From contig CANFQA010000011.1 in assembly GCA_947449015.1 (NCBI GenBank), positions 1-64,000 of the forward strand: a stretch of 64,000 nt of DNA, in the 5' to 3' direction. This DNA is from Microthrixaceae bacterium (GTDB taxonomy: Bacteria; Actinomycetota; Acidimicrobiia; Acidimicrobiales; Acidimicrobilacustridaceae). Below the pieces are notes generated by a model. The model did no database searches, was not told the DNA's origin, and worked only from the letters and a program-made list of their open reading frames with translations. How positions within the stretch are numbered: the first letter of the stretch is position 1; each line of letters opens with the position of its first letter. A program made the position numbers and the translations under genes. This document shows positions 34,924 to 43,407 of the stretch, in pieces.

Positions 34924-36102
34924 GTGGCCGACGCCGGACCCAATTCCCAACCCAATTCCCAACCCAACCTCGGACGCGACGCCGGAGGCGACCGACCGCT
35001 GCGTATTGGTCTGGTCTCTGACTGTTACGTGCCTCGTCTGGGTGGCATTGAAATGCAGGTGCATGATCTCGCCCAGCAGTTGCAGCGGGCCGGCCATGAG
35101 GTTGTGGTCATCACACCAACACCCGGTCCCACAACTGTCGACGGTGTCCGCGTGCAGCGCATCGACGTCCCCTTGCTCCCGTTCGATATTCCCTTCACCC
35201 GAAAAGCATTCCGGGCAGTTGGTTCGTTGTTACGTAGTGAACGGGTCGACGTGGCGCATTTCCAGGGTGGAATCGCCAGCCCCATGACCTACATCGCAGC
35301 GCGGGCCGCGCAGCGCGCTGGGGTTCCCAGTGTCATCACGCTCCACTGTGTCTGGGGCTACGCGGCGCCAGGGTTCGCCCTGCTCGATCGCCTCACCGGG
35401 TGGGGGGATTGGCCTGTGGTTCTTTCCGCGGTCAGCGATGTGGCCGCGGAGCCCATCCGACGAATCGCCGGCCCTACTCATCCGGTTCTGGTGCTTCCCA
35501 ATGGCATCTCCAATGATGTTTGGCGCGTCGAACCGGCACCACGAACTCCCGGAGTCGTCACCCTGGTGTCGGTAATGCGGCTCGCGCCGCGTAAACGACC
35601 AATGCATCTGTTGCGGATGGTTCGTCGCGTTGTCGATCAACTCCCACCGGATCTCCGTCTCAGAGTTGTTGTCATTGGCGATGGTCCCGAACGCACGCAG
35701 CTGGAGAAGTATCTGCGTGCCAATGGACTCACCGAAGTTGTCGAACTCGTCGGTCGGCGTTCACGTGACGAAATTCGAGAGATCTTTGCCACCGCTGATG
35801 TCTTTGTCGCTCCCGCCAACCTCGAATCCTTTGGTATCGCCGCGCTGGAGGGTCGCTGTGCCGGCCTGCCGGTTGTGGCCAAGGCGCAGACCGGTATCCG
35901 TGAGTTCATTACCCATGAACGCGAGGGGTTGCTGGCCACCTCTGATGACGACATGGTGGTGCAGCTCACCCGAATCATTCGCGATCAGGATCTGCGGGAT
36001 CGGATGACTGCGTTCAACAGATCAACACCATCGCCGGTGGACTGGTCCGATGTGGTGGCAAAAAATGTCGAGGCGTACCGACTGGCGATGACGCTGGTCT
36101 AA
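34924..36102 (+). CDS. Glycosyltransferase family 4
   Basis: A 392-residue GT-B enzyme. GTG start is supported by GGGGAGG six bases upstream. The N-terminus contains a 12-bp in-frame tandem duplication (NSQPNSQPN), then GLVSDCYVPRLGGIEMQVHDLA, the acceptor-domain opening of PimA/PIG-A-type enzymes. The C-terminal donor-binding half has VIGDGPERTQLEKYL and NLESFGIAALEGRCAGLPVVA. It faces the PIG-L-flippase operon and converges on PAP2. The pairing with a PIG-L deacetylase recalls GlcNAc-PI-type chemistry, but the acceptor is unproven. Confidence 0.92.
   Translation: MADAGPNSQPNSQPNLGRDAGGDRPLRIGLVSDCYVPRLGGIEMQVHDLAQQLQRAGHEVVVITPTPGPTTVDGVRVQRIDVPLLPFDIPFTRKAFRAVGSLLRSERVDVAHFQGGIASPMTYIAARAAQRAGVPSVITLHCVWGYAAPGFALLDRLTGWGDWPVVLSAVSDVAAEPIRRIAGPTHPVLVLPNGISNDVWRVEPAPRTPGVVTLVSVMRLAPRKRPMHLLRMVRRVVDQLPPDLRLRVVVIGDGPERTQLEKYLRANGLTEVVELVGRRSRDEIREIFATADVFVAPANLESFGIAALEGRCAGLPVVAKAQTGIREFITHEREGLLATSDDDMVVQLTRIIRDQDLRDRMTAFNRSTPSPVDWSDVVAKNVEAYRLAMTLV
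34941..34964. repeat. 12-bp perfect tandem duplication inside the GT4 gene
   Basis: CAATTCCCAACC occurs twice in direct succession. It is in frame and encodes NSQP twice at the N-terminus, ahead of the conserved domain. Confidence 0.9.
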
Positions 36103-36106
36103 GTCG

Positions 36107-36130
36107 TGGCCGAACCGCTGGCCGAACCGC
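36107..36130. repeat. 12-bp perfect tandem duplication between convergent genes
   Basis: TGGCCGAACCGC is repeated exactly twice in the 32-bp space between the GT4 stop and the PAP2 stop. It is not coding, and no clear terminator stem is formed by it. Confidence 0.85.
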
Positions 36131-36134
36131 TGGC

Positions 36135-36965
36135 TTACTTCCCGGCGAGTACCGGGCCCCGGCCGGCACGTGCGACCACTCGTGCGATGGCGAAGCCCGC
36201 AAGGAAGATCACTGCGCCACCCACCGCGTCGAGCCAGTAATGGTTGCCGGTGATGATGACGACGGTAATGGTGACGATTGGATAGAGCACTGCGAGTGAC
36301 TTCGCCCACCAACTGCGCACTCGGGGATAGAACACCGCTGTTCCCCACATGGCCCAGCCGCAGTGCAGCGATGGCATGGCGGCAAACTGATTCGAGATGC
36401 TTTTCATTCCTTCGGAGTTGAACGACCAGAAGGTCGGGTACTTCACCAGCGTGTCGACGAATCCGTAGTGGGCTCCGCCCATGGAGTCGAGCAGCCGCGG
36501 TGGCATCAGCGGGAACGTGGCGAAACCAATGAGGCCAAGCAGCGTGCCGATGAGCAGCGTGGTTCGCCACAGCGAGTAGTCATCGGGGAACCGGACGTAG
36601 AGGAAGCCAAGGCCGAACAGGGTGGCGGCGATGTACACCGAACCGTAGAAGTAATTGGCGACCACAATCGCCGGCGTGAAATTGAGCGCCCAGATCTGCA
36701 TCTGTCGCTCATGGAACAGCCCGATTGCTTTCTGCCAGCCGATGAGGCGTTCGGCATTGGCGTATGCCCGAGCCGGGTTGGCCGAGGACACATTGCGGAT
36801 GCTCTCGTAGACGACATCGACGACCAGTACGAGAATGATTTCTCGCCACCAGTAGAGCTTCGAGCCGTCGGAGAGAATCTTTCCCCGCCGCCAGCGAGGC
36901 GCGACGCGTTCACTGTTTGGCTCGTCGCCGGCAGCGCTGTCGATTGTCGAGGTGATCTCGGTCAT
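36135..36965 (-). CDS. PAP2-superfamily membrane phosphatase
   Basis: A 276-residue membrane protein with about six hydrophobic segments. The acid-phosphatase-like motifs are NQFAAMPSLHCGWAMW (C2, catalytic His) and GNHYWLDAVGGAV (C3, His and Asp). This is the pattern of the PAP2_3 / inositol-phosphorylceramide-synthase-like branch, which works on lipid phosphates or phospho-headgroups at the outer membrane leaflet. Its start overlaps the stop of the sugar-dehydrogenase gene by 4 bp. The neighbouring GT4 and PIG-L genes support a lipid-glycan role. Confidence 0.9.
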   Translation of the reverse strand: MTEITSTIDSAAGDEPNSERVAPRWRRGKILSDGSKLYWWREIILVLVVDVVYESIRNVSSANPARAYANAERLIGWQKAIGLFHERQMQIWALNFTPAIVVANYFYGSVYIAATLFGLGFLYVRFPDDYSLWRTTLLIGTLLGLIGFATFPLMPPRLLDSMGGAHYGFVDTLVKYPTFWSFNSEGMKSISNQFAAMPSLHCGWAMWGTAVFYPRVRSWWAKSLAVLYPIVTITVVIITGNHYWLDAVGGAVIFLAGFAIARVVARAGRGPVLAGK

Positions 36966-38371
36966 TTCGTACCTACGAGCACGGCGATGGTTCCTGAGGA
37001 GGATACGACGTAGACCTCGCCCTGATCGTCCTGCCCGAAGCTCACAAGCGACTGTGGGTCGACAGATGCACGAAGCGTGTGATCATCAAGGCGGACACCG
37101 CGGCGACTCAGGAGTCCCCGGATCTGACTGGTGCAGTGATCTCCGTAGACGTAGACGCCCTGCAGCGCCGTAATTGCCGTGCCCCGATAGACGAACCCGC
37201 CGGTGATTGCGCAGTTCCCGTTCTCGTGGGAGTACGTGGCGACAGGCTCCACGAGATCGGTCGCAGTGCCGGCGGCGGTCGTGGCGCTTGAGCCACCATC
37301 GATGTTCCCCTCGCGCAGGGGCCAGCCGAAGTTGGCTCCCGGAGCCGCGTCATGGGCGAGTTCGTCGATCTCCTCGCGCTCGCTTTGGCCGACATCGCCG
37401 ATCCAGAGGTCGCCGGTTCGGCGATCAAAGCTGAACCGCCAGGGATTACGCAGCCCGAGCGCCCATACTTCGGGAGCGCCGCCACTTTGCGCGAACGGGT
37501 TTGTTTCCGGGATCGAATACGGCGTGGATCCGTCGGTCACCGCAGGATCGATGCGGAGGATCTTGCCGAGCAGCGATCGGGGGTCCTGGGCGTTGGATGC
37601 ATCAACCGGTCGACCGCCGTCGCCGGTTCCTATGTAGAGGTATCCATCGGGTCCGAGCGCGAGTTGACCGCCGTTGTGATTATTGGCGGTCCGATGCGAG
37701 ATGGTGAGCAGCACCTTGCGACTCGACGGGTCGACCCGCGGACGCGACACCGACAGTGGTGCTGTGCTGGTCGTCGATGACGGGGACGGGTCGACGTTGT
37801 CCTCCGGGATCGTCGGTGCACCGGAGTCGTCGAGCACATCGGTGATTGCATACGACGCGATCACGATGTCACCATTTTTCGCGGTGTGATCGACATAGAG
37901 GGTTTGGCCGTCAGAGGAGAAGGCGAGCCCCAGAAGTCCGCGTTCGCCCTCGGTGCTGGTGAGATCAGAGAGATCGAGTACGGCCGATGGTTGGAGTTGG
38001 TAGCCGCTGCGGGTGGCCTGGGAACGGGTCAGATCCCAGGTGGTCGTACGGGCGATGACTTTGATGTGACCGCCGCGCTCGGCCACCCAGAGCTGGTTGC
38101 GCATGGGTCGGGCAACCAGAGCGATCGGAGAATCAAGCCCGGACGCAACGGGGTCGAGTCGGACTGCAGCAGTGAAGGTTGTGGGCCCGGGCCCGGGATC
38201 GATTGGTGCGGTGGTCGTGATGCTGTCGACACCCGCGGCGTTGCTTTTGGTGGATGTGCCGCAACCGGCCATGACTGAAGTCGCCAGCAGAACCAGTGCG
38301 AGCCCGACGGCTACGAACCTCGGGTTCAGGATCCGGGCCGCAGGGGCCGTGCTCAATCGGGGAAGGGACAT
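36962..38371 (-). CDS. PQQ-type soluble sugar (aldose/sorbosone) dehydrogenase, lipoprotein
   Basis: A 469-residue beta-propeller protein of the GSDH family. The N-terminus has a hydrophobic signal with a lipobox (SVMAGC, Cys near 37) and a Ser/Thr-rich linker. Propeller landmarks include NNHNGGQLALGPDGYLYIGTG and NPWRFSFDRRTGDLWIGDVGQ, the metal and PQQ region of soluble glucose and L-sorbosone dehydrogenases. It would act on the outer face of the membrane, passing electrons to quinone. PQQ genes are not in the window. It overlaps the PAP2 gene by 4 bp, so both form one transcript. Confidence 0.9.
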   Translation of the reverse strand: MSLPRLSTAPAARILNPRFVAVGLALVLLATSVMAGCGTSTKSNAAGVDSITTTAPIDPGPGPTTFTAAVRLDPVASGLDSPIALVARPMRNQLWVAERGGHIKVIARTTTWDLTRSQATRSGYQLQPSAVLDLSDLTSTEGERGLLGLAFSSDGQTLYVDHTAKNGDIVIASYAITDVLDDSGAPTIPEDNVDPSPSSTTSTAPLSVSRPRVDPSSRKVLLTISHRTANNHNGGQLALGPDGYLYIGTGDGGRPVDASNAQDPRSLLGKILRIDPAVTDGSTPYSIPETNPFAQSGGAPEVWALGLRNPWRFSFDRRTGDLWIGDVGQSEREEIDELAHDAAPGANFGWPLREGNIDGGSSATTAAGTATDLVEPVATYSHENGNCAITGGFVYRGTAITALQGVYVYGDHCTSQIRGLLSRRGVRLDDHTLRASVDPQSLVSFGQDDQGEVYVVSSSGTIAVLVGTK

Positions 38372-38429
38372 AACGATCCGAGGTTAGCGAGGCTCAGGAG
38401 TCGCCGGTCGGCGTGTCCGGAACCTGTTT

Positions 38430-38465
38430 GTCACCTTGCGTTCACCTGAGCGACAGAGATTCACC
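38430..38465. promoter_or_regulatory. PHO-box-like direct repeat upstream of pstC
   Basis: GTCACC and TTCACC occur with their TCACC cores exactly 11 bp apart (38431 and 38442), inside TTTGTCACCTTGCGTTCACC; a third TCACC lies at 38461. Actinobacterial PhoP binds 11-bp direct repeats containing GTTCACC-like cores upstream of pst genes. The site ends about 130 bp before the proposed pstC start. Confidence 0.6.
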
Positions 38466-38593
38466 CACTGTTGGTGACTGGTTGGTTGCCCATATTCGGC
38501 ATCTGCCGTTGACTGGGGCTCTCGATGTGGTCCGGCGCGTCCGGACACGACCGAGCCCCCCTCACCCCTTCCCGATGGAGCAGTGGAATACCC

Positions 38594-39616
38594 GTGTCAG
38601 AGACTGCTGTGGATGATGCGCCGGCACCGATCCCCGCCTCGCCGAAGGTTGGTCCGACCCCACGGATCGTCACTGAGGTACCTAGCGCCGTTGACCGACG
38701 GTTCAACGCCGTCACCATGGGCGCAGGAATCTCAGTTCTCGTCCTTTTGCTGCTCGTCGGCGGCTTCCTGCTCATTCAGAGCTCTGATGCCATCTCCCAG
38801 ACCGGCATCCTTCGGTTCCTGACACGCACCGAATGGCGCACCGATGTGCAGCCTCCGGCAATCGGCGTCTTTGGGCTGCTCACCGGCACAGTGCTGGTTG
38901 CGCTTGTGGCGGTGTTCTTCGCAGTGCCGCTCAGCGTGTTCTGCGCTCTCGCCATCACCGAGTATTCAACGGCACGTCGACGCAAGTGGCTCATTGGTGT
39001 GGTCGATCTGCTTGCCGCAGTGCCGAGTTTGCTCTTCGGTCTCTGGGGCTTTTTGTTCCTCTCCGACAAGATGGTTCCGATTTCGCGCTGGCTGTCAGAC
39101 AACCTCGGGTTCATCCCGTTTTTCCATACTGAGCAGAACGCCAGCCTGACCGGTTCGATCTTCATCGCCGGCGTTGTCGTGGCCCTTATGGTCCTGCCGA
39201 TCATCACCTCTGTCACCCGGGAAGTCTTCTCACAGACCCCGGCAGGGGAGAAGGAAGCGGCACTCGCTCTCGGCGGTACCCGATGGGGCATGATCCGCGC
39301 GGTGGTTCTGCCTTATGGGCGTGGCGGCATCATCGGTGGCTCGATGCTCGGCCTGGGCCGTGCACTGGGTGAAACCATTGCCGTGGCGCTGCTCCTTCCG
39401 CAGGTGCCGCAGCGCATTGGCGACAGCATCCACATCCTGCAGAACGGCGGCGCAACGGTGTCGGGCTTCATTGCCAATCGTGCCGGCGCTGACTCGTTCA
39501 CTGTGTCGGGTCTGATGGCAGCCGGTCTCGTGCTGTTCATCATCACGCTGGCAACCAACATGGTCGCCTCAGTGGTCGTATCCAAGAGCCGTTCTGGCGC
39601 GGGGGTTGACCTGTGA
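38594..39616 (+). CDS. pstC: Phosphate ABC transporter permease PstC
   Basis: A PstC-type permease of about 340 residues from GTG 38594. I choose that start because the product then opens VSET, like the next gene; an ATG at 38525 would add 23 poorly conserved residues. It has a cytoplasmic N-terminus, about six membrane segments, and the permease loop EKEAALALGGTRWGMIRAVVLPYGRGGIIGG. GALGETIAVALLLPQ follows. First gene of the pstCABS operon; its stop overlaps pstA by 4 bp. Confidence 0.93.
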   Translation: MSETAVDDAPAPIPASPKVGPTPRIVTEVPSAVDRRFNAVTMGAGISVLVLLLLVGGFLLIQSSDAISQTGILRFLTRTEWRTDVQPPAIGVFGLLTGTVLVALVAVFFAVPLSVFCALAITEYSTARRRKWLIGVVDLLAAVPSLLFGLWGFLFLSDKMVPISRWLSDNLGFIPFFHTEQNASLTGSIFIAGVVVALMVLPIITSVTREVFSQTPAGEKEAALALGGTRWGMIRAVVLPYGRGGIIGGSMLGLGRALGETIAVALLLPQVPQRIGDSIHILQNGGATVSGFIANRAGADSFTVSGLMAAGLVLFIITLATNMVASVVVSKSRSGAGVDL

Positions 39617-40869
39617 GCGAGACGACTGTTACTCCGCCGACTTCACCTCAGCGCGCTGCTCCTTCGCGTCCCGGCCCAGTTCGTCGGGCTCGTCGCCCGC
39701 GGGAGTTCACCAACTTCGATGTGGTCGTTCTCGTCGGATCGCTCATCAGCGCCTTGTGCTTCAACTGGCTGATCTTCTACCGCCTCACTGCCGGCGCAAG
39801 CCTCTTCGGCTTCCTTCTGTGCTCCTATCTCAGCTTCCTCGCCTTGTTCGCGGTCGTTACCGCTGATCGGCTAGGTCGTCTTGTGGCCACCGATCGAGTG
39901 ATGACGGTCGTGGTTGTCAGCGCGGCGGCGATCGTATTCGTTCCGCTGGTGCTGCTCATCGGGTACATCCTTGTGCAGGGCCTCAAAGCGCTGCGTCCCA
40001 ACTTCTTTGTGAATGATCAGCAGGGCATCACACCGGTTCTTCCCTCCACCGCCGGTGGGGCATCGCATGCCATTGTCGGCTCGATCGAACAGGTGGGTCT
40101 GGCACTTTTGTGGTCGCTGCCGCTCGCGCTCGCAGCTGCGGTGTTCCTCAACGAGTCGCGTAGCAAATGGCGTCGACCCGTTCGCATCTTCGTCGATGCC
40201 ATGAGCGGCCTTCCCTCCATCGTTGCTGGTCTGTTCATCTTCGCCACGCTCATTCTTCCGTTCGCCAAGAGCGGCAATCCGCTGTTCGGTTACAACGGCT
40301 TCATGGCCTCGCTTGCCTTGGCGATCACGATGCTGCCCACCATCACCCGCACTGTTGATGTGGTGCTTCGTCTTGTTCCCGATGGCCTTCGCGAAGCATC
40401 GCTCGCACTTGGCGCATCACGGGCTCGCACCGTGTTCTCGGTGGTGTTTCCCACCGCTCGTACCGGCATGACCACCGCCGTGGTGCTTGGCATCGCCCGC
40501 GCGGTCGGCGAAACCGCACCGCTGCTGTTCACGGCGTTTGGCTACGACCTCATGAACGCCAACCCTTTCTCGGGGTCGCAGGAGAGCTTGCCGCTGTTCG
40601 TTTATCGCAATATCCGCAAGCCTGATATCTCCGCAATCGAACGTGGTTTCGCCGGCGCCCTTGTGCTGCTGCTTCTGGTGGTGGCGCTCTTCGCCCTTGC
40701 CCGTTTCATCGGTCGCGACCGTTCGAAACGCCGTGGCGCGCCAAAAGGTGGCGGCGCTGCGGTGCAGACCAATCCCGATGATCCCTTCAACTCGCCGACC
40801 TCGGACGCATTGGCGCCCGCGGGTGCTTTGGCGATGAATCCACACATCCAGGAGCCGATGACCCCATGA
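39613..40869 (+). CDS. pstA: Phosphate ABC transporter permease PstA
   Basis: A 418-residue permease, longer than usual for PstA (about 300). About 100 extra residues at the N-terminus contain additional hydrophobic segments ([19 protein letters not shown] and a second). The core carries the permease loop [27 protein letters not shown] and the PstA-type [26 protein letters not shown]. Start GTG overlaps the pstC stop, and its own stop overlaps the pstB start by 4 bp, so all four are coupled. A hydrophilic tail with Pro/Asp follows the last segment. Confidence 0.93.
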   Translation: MSETTVTPPTSPQRAAPSRPGPVRRARRPREFTNFDVVVLVGSLISALCFNWLIFYRLTAGASLFGFLLCSYLSFLALFAVVTADRLGRLVATDRVMTVVVVSAAAIVFVPLVLLIGYILVQGLKALRPNFFVNDQQGITPVLPSTAGGASHAIVGSIEQVGLALLWSLPLALAAAVFLNESRSKWRRPVRIFVDAMSGLPSIVAGLFIFATLILPFAKSGNPLFGYNGFMASLALAITMLPTITRTVDVVLRLVPDGLREASLALGASRARTVFSVVFPTARTGMTTAVVLGIARAVGETAPLLFTAFGYDLMNANPFSGSQESLPLFVYRNIRKPDISAIERGFAGALVLLLLVVALFALARFIGRDRSKRRGAPKGGGAAVQTNPDDPFNSPTSDALAPAGALAMNPHIQEPMTP

Positions 40870-41741
40870 CTGACCTCGATGAAAGGGCACTGCCCATGAC
40901 TGATTCCGGAATTCTCCTCGCCGAACGACCGTCGGTCGGTCGAGCCACGATCATCGGTGGTCCGCCTCCGGGTGCGGCGACGCTCGAAGCCAAGGGAGCC
41001 TGCGCGTGGTTCGGTGAGCGTCTCGTGCTCGAGGGTGTTGACCTCATCATGCCTGCCGGTCAGGTCACAGCGCTTATTGGTCCTTCGGGCTGCGGCAAGT
41101 CCACGTTCCTGCGTCTGCTCAATCGCATGCATGAGCTCATTCCGGGCGCAGCACTCGACGGCGAGATCCTGCTCGATGGTGACGACATCTATGCCACTGG
41201 CACCCGAGCCCAGCAGGTTCGCATGCGCATCGGCATGGTGTTCCAGAAGCCCAATCCTTTCCCAGCCATGAGCATCCGCGAGAACGTCCTTGCTGGTCTC
41301 AAACTTGCTCGACTCAAGTGCGACGAGAAGGACGATCTTGTTGAGCAGTCGCTGATTCGCGCCGGCCTCTGGAAGGAAGTACGTGATCGTCTCGACAGCG
41401 CCGGTGGTGCGCTCTCCGGTGGTCAGCAGCAGCGTCTGTGCATCGCCCGATCACTTGCGGTGCAGCCCAATGTGCTGCTCATGGACGAACCGTGTTCGGC
41501 GCTCGATCCCACCTCAACTCGACGTGTCGAGGAGACCATTGACGAACTTCGCGGTGAAGTGACTGTCGTCATCGTCACGCACAACATGCAGCAGGCCAAT
41601 CGTGTCTCTGACAGCTGTGCGTTCTTCCTCGCCGCCGAGAACCAGCCCGGTGTCGTTGTCGAGCAGGGTCCCACCCGCAAGATGTTCGAGAACCCCGACG
41701 ATCCCCGCACCCTTGACTATGTCGAAGGTCGCTTCGGCTGA
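40866..41741 (+). CDS. pstB: Phosphate ABC transporter ATP-binding protein PstB
   Basis: A 291-residue ATPase with Walker [10 protein letters not shown] (about 72-80), signature [17 protein letters not shown], Walker [14 protein letters not shown], and the H-loop [14 protein letters not shown]. The [16 protein letters not shown] segment and [12 protein letters not shown] are specific to PstB. There are about 40 extra N-terminal residues; an in-frame ATG at residue 11 (40896) is an alternative start. The stop and the next ATG share a base (TGATG), coupling pstB to the binding-protein gene. Confidence 0.95.
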   Translation: MTDLDERALPMTDSGILLAERPSVGRATIIGGPPPGAATLEAKGACAWFGERLVLEGVDLIMPAGQVTALIGPSGCGKSTFLRLLNRMHELIPGAALDGEILLDGDDIYATGTRAQQVRMRIGMVFQKPNPFPAMSIRENVLAGLKLARLKCDEKDDLVEQSLIRAGLWKEVRDRLDSAGGALSGGQQQRLCIARSLAVQPNVLLMDEPCSALDPTSTRRVEETIDELRGEVTVVIVTHNMQQANRVSDSCAFFLAAENQPGVVVEQGPTRKMFENPDDPRTLDYVEGRFG

Positions 41742-43255
41742 TGTCTGGTTACCTCATTCGCTGCGCAACGCGACTTCTCGCCGTTGTCAGCGTGTTGGCA
41801 TCGGGAGCATTGCTTTCGCTCTCGGCGGCTCCTCCTGCCAGCGCGGCCCCGGCGCGCATCAATGGCCAGGGATCCTCCTATGTGGCACTTGCCATGCAGC
41901 AGTGGGTTGCCGACGCGCAGACCTCCGGCCTACAGGTGAACTATCTGCCTACCGGTTCCCCGGCTGGTCTCACCTCCTTCGGGCAATCCCTCGCCGATTT
42001 CGCTGGTACCGAAGCGGAGTTCTCGGCGCTGTCCACTCAGGGCATCGGTGACACCCGCGGCTACCAGTACGTACCCGACGTCGCTGGCGCAGTGGCGATC
42101 ATGTACAACGTCCAGGATACGGCTGGCCGCAAGGTCGATTACCTGCATCTGACCCGGCGCACTATCGCCCGGATTTTCACTGGCGACATCACATCCTGGA
42201 GTGATCCGGCGATCACGGCCGACAACAAGGGTCTCGTGCTGCCGAATCAGCCCATCAATGTGGTGTACCGCGGTGGACAGTCAGGTACCACCGGGTTGTT
42301 CTACGACTTCGTCGCCAACGTGGCCCCCGATGTGTTCGGACCATGGGCGGCACGCAACAGCTTCCCCACGTCGGTTCGCATCATCCAGCTCGACAGTTCG
42401 CCAGGGTTCGTGCCGAAATCCCAAGCGTTCCAAGGTTCAGATCAGATCGCCCAGTACATCGGCAGCGGTCAGGGTCTCTGGAGCATCGGCTACGACGAGT
42501 TCGGCTATGCCAAGACCTATGACGTGAGTGCCGCGTGGGTTGAGAACGCAGCCGGCCAGTCAGTCCTTCCCTATGCCGAGAACATTTCGGCTGCGCTCGA
42601 ATCGGCGGCGCTGCGTTCTGATCTTTCGCAGGAACTCTCGGGTGTCTACAACTCAACCAACCCGATCGCCTATCCAATCTCGGCCTACAGCTACATCGTC
42701 ACCCAGTGCACCAGGTCCGCTGATCGCCCCACCTGTCAGGGGCCATATCCCAACTCCGGTATCACCGAGACGCTCACGAGTTGGATGCGCTACATCGCAT
42801 GCGAAGGTCAGGTGAATATGGCCCGCATCGGCTATTCACCGCTGCCACCCAACCTCTCGCAAGAGGTGGCGAATTCGATTGCCCGCCTCACGGGTGCCCC
42901 AGCCGAGCAGCTCAGTGCTGCCAACTGTGCCAACCCTCGATTCAGTGGATCAGTGGGTGATGGCGGCGCACCGCCTGTCGATCCGATCGCCAATGTTGAT
43001 TCCATTGGCGGGGGAACCGACATTGGTGCGGATGGCACTGGAACCTCGGCAGCAGGCGGGGGCAAAGGGTTGGTTGTTTCCAGCGGAGGCGGCAGCACTG
43101 ACTGGCGTCGTGCCACCCCAGTTGCCTACTTGGGCCCGTCGGTAGCTTCGTCGAGCCCGATCGCCGTACTTGGCCTGGTGGCGATCATGGTTCTGCCGTT
43201 GGCGGTTGGTGGCGTGATCGCCCGCCGACGCCGGGTTGGCTCACCCAAGGCCTGA
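41741..43255 (+). CDS. pstS: Membrane-anchored phosphate-binding protein PstS
   Basis: A 504-residue binding protein. A Sec signal ends near PPASAAPA (type I cleavage; no lipobox). The phosphate-binding region is visible as GQGSSYVALAMQQW and GGQSGTTGLFYDFV, with the PstS-type C-lobe (MRYIACEGQVNMARIGYSPLP). After a Gly/Asp-rich linker the C-terminus has one membrane helix (AVLGLVAIMVLPLAVGGVIA) and a basic tail RRRRVG. So it is anchored by a C-terminal helix and not by a lipid. No LPxTG is seen. It is coupled to pstB by one base. Confidence 0.9.
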   Translation: MSGYLIRCATRLLAVVSVLASGALLSLSAAPPASAAPARINGQGSSYVALAMQQWVADAQTSGLQVNYLPTGSPAGLTSFGQSLADFAGTEAEFSALSTQGIGDTRGYQYVPDVAGAVAIMYNVQDTAGRKVDYLHLTRRTIARIFTGDITSWSDPAITADNKGLVLPNQPINVVYRGGQSGTTGLFYDFVANVAPDVFGPWAARNSFPTSVRIIQLDSSPGFVPKSQAFQGSDQIAQYIGSGQGLWSIGYDEFGYAKTYDVSAAWVENAAGQSVLPYAENISAALESAALRSDLSQELSGVYNSTNPIAYPISAYSYIVTQCTRSADRPTCQGPYPNSGITETLTSWMRYIACEGQVNMARIGYSPLPPNLSQEVANSIARLTGAPAEQLSAANCANPRFSGSVGDGGAPPVDPIANVDSIGGGTDIGADGTGTSAAGGGKGLVVSSGGGSTDWRRATPVAYLGPSVASSSPIAVLGLVAIMVLPLAVGGVIARRRRVGSPKA

Positions 43256-43283
43256 GCCAAACGTCTCAATAGTTGGTCTGATC

Positions 43284-43327
43284 TTCACCTTCTGTTCGGA
43301 TCATCTCGGTTACCGGTTCACCTTGGT
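43284..43327. promoter_or_regulatory. PHO-box-like 11-bp repeat array upstream of the secreted binding protein
   Basis: Four 11-bp units start at 43284, 43295, 43306 and 43317. The first and last begin TTCACCTT and are exactly 33 bp apart; the middle two are weaker (TTCGGATCATC, TCGGTTACCGG). The array ends 80 bp before the GTG start at 43408, giving this gene its own probable phosphate-responsive promoter. Confidence 0.55.
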
Positions 43328-43407
43328 ACCGCAGAATCCCCTGTGTCGTGCAAGGTGCCGACACATTGCAGCTCCCCGAAACCCACCTTTCCGAAAGGAC
43401 CCATGCT

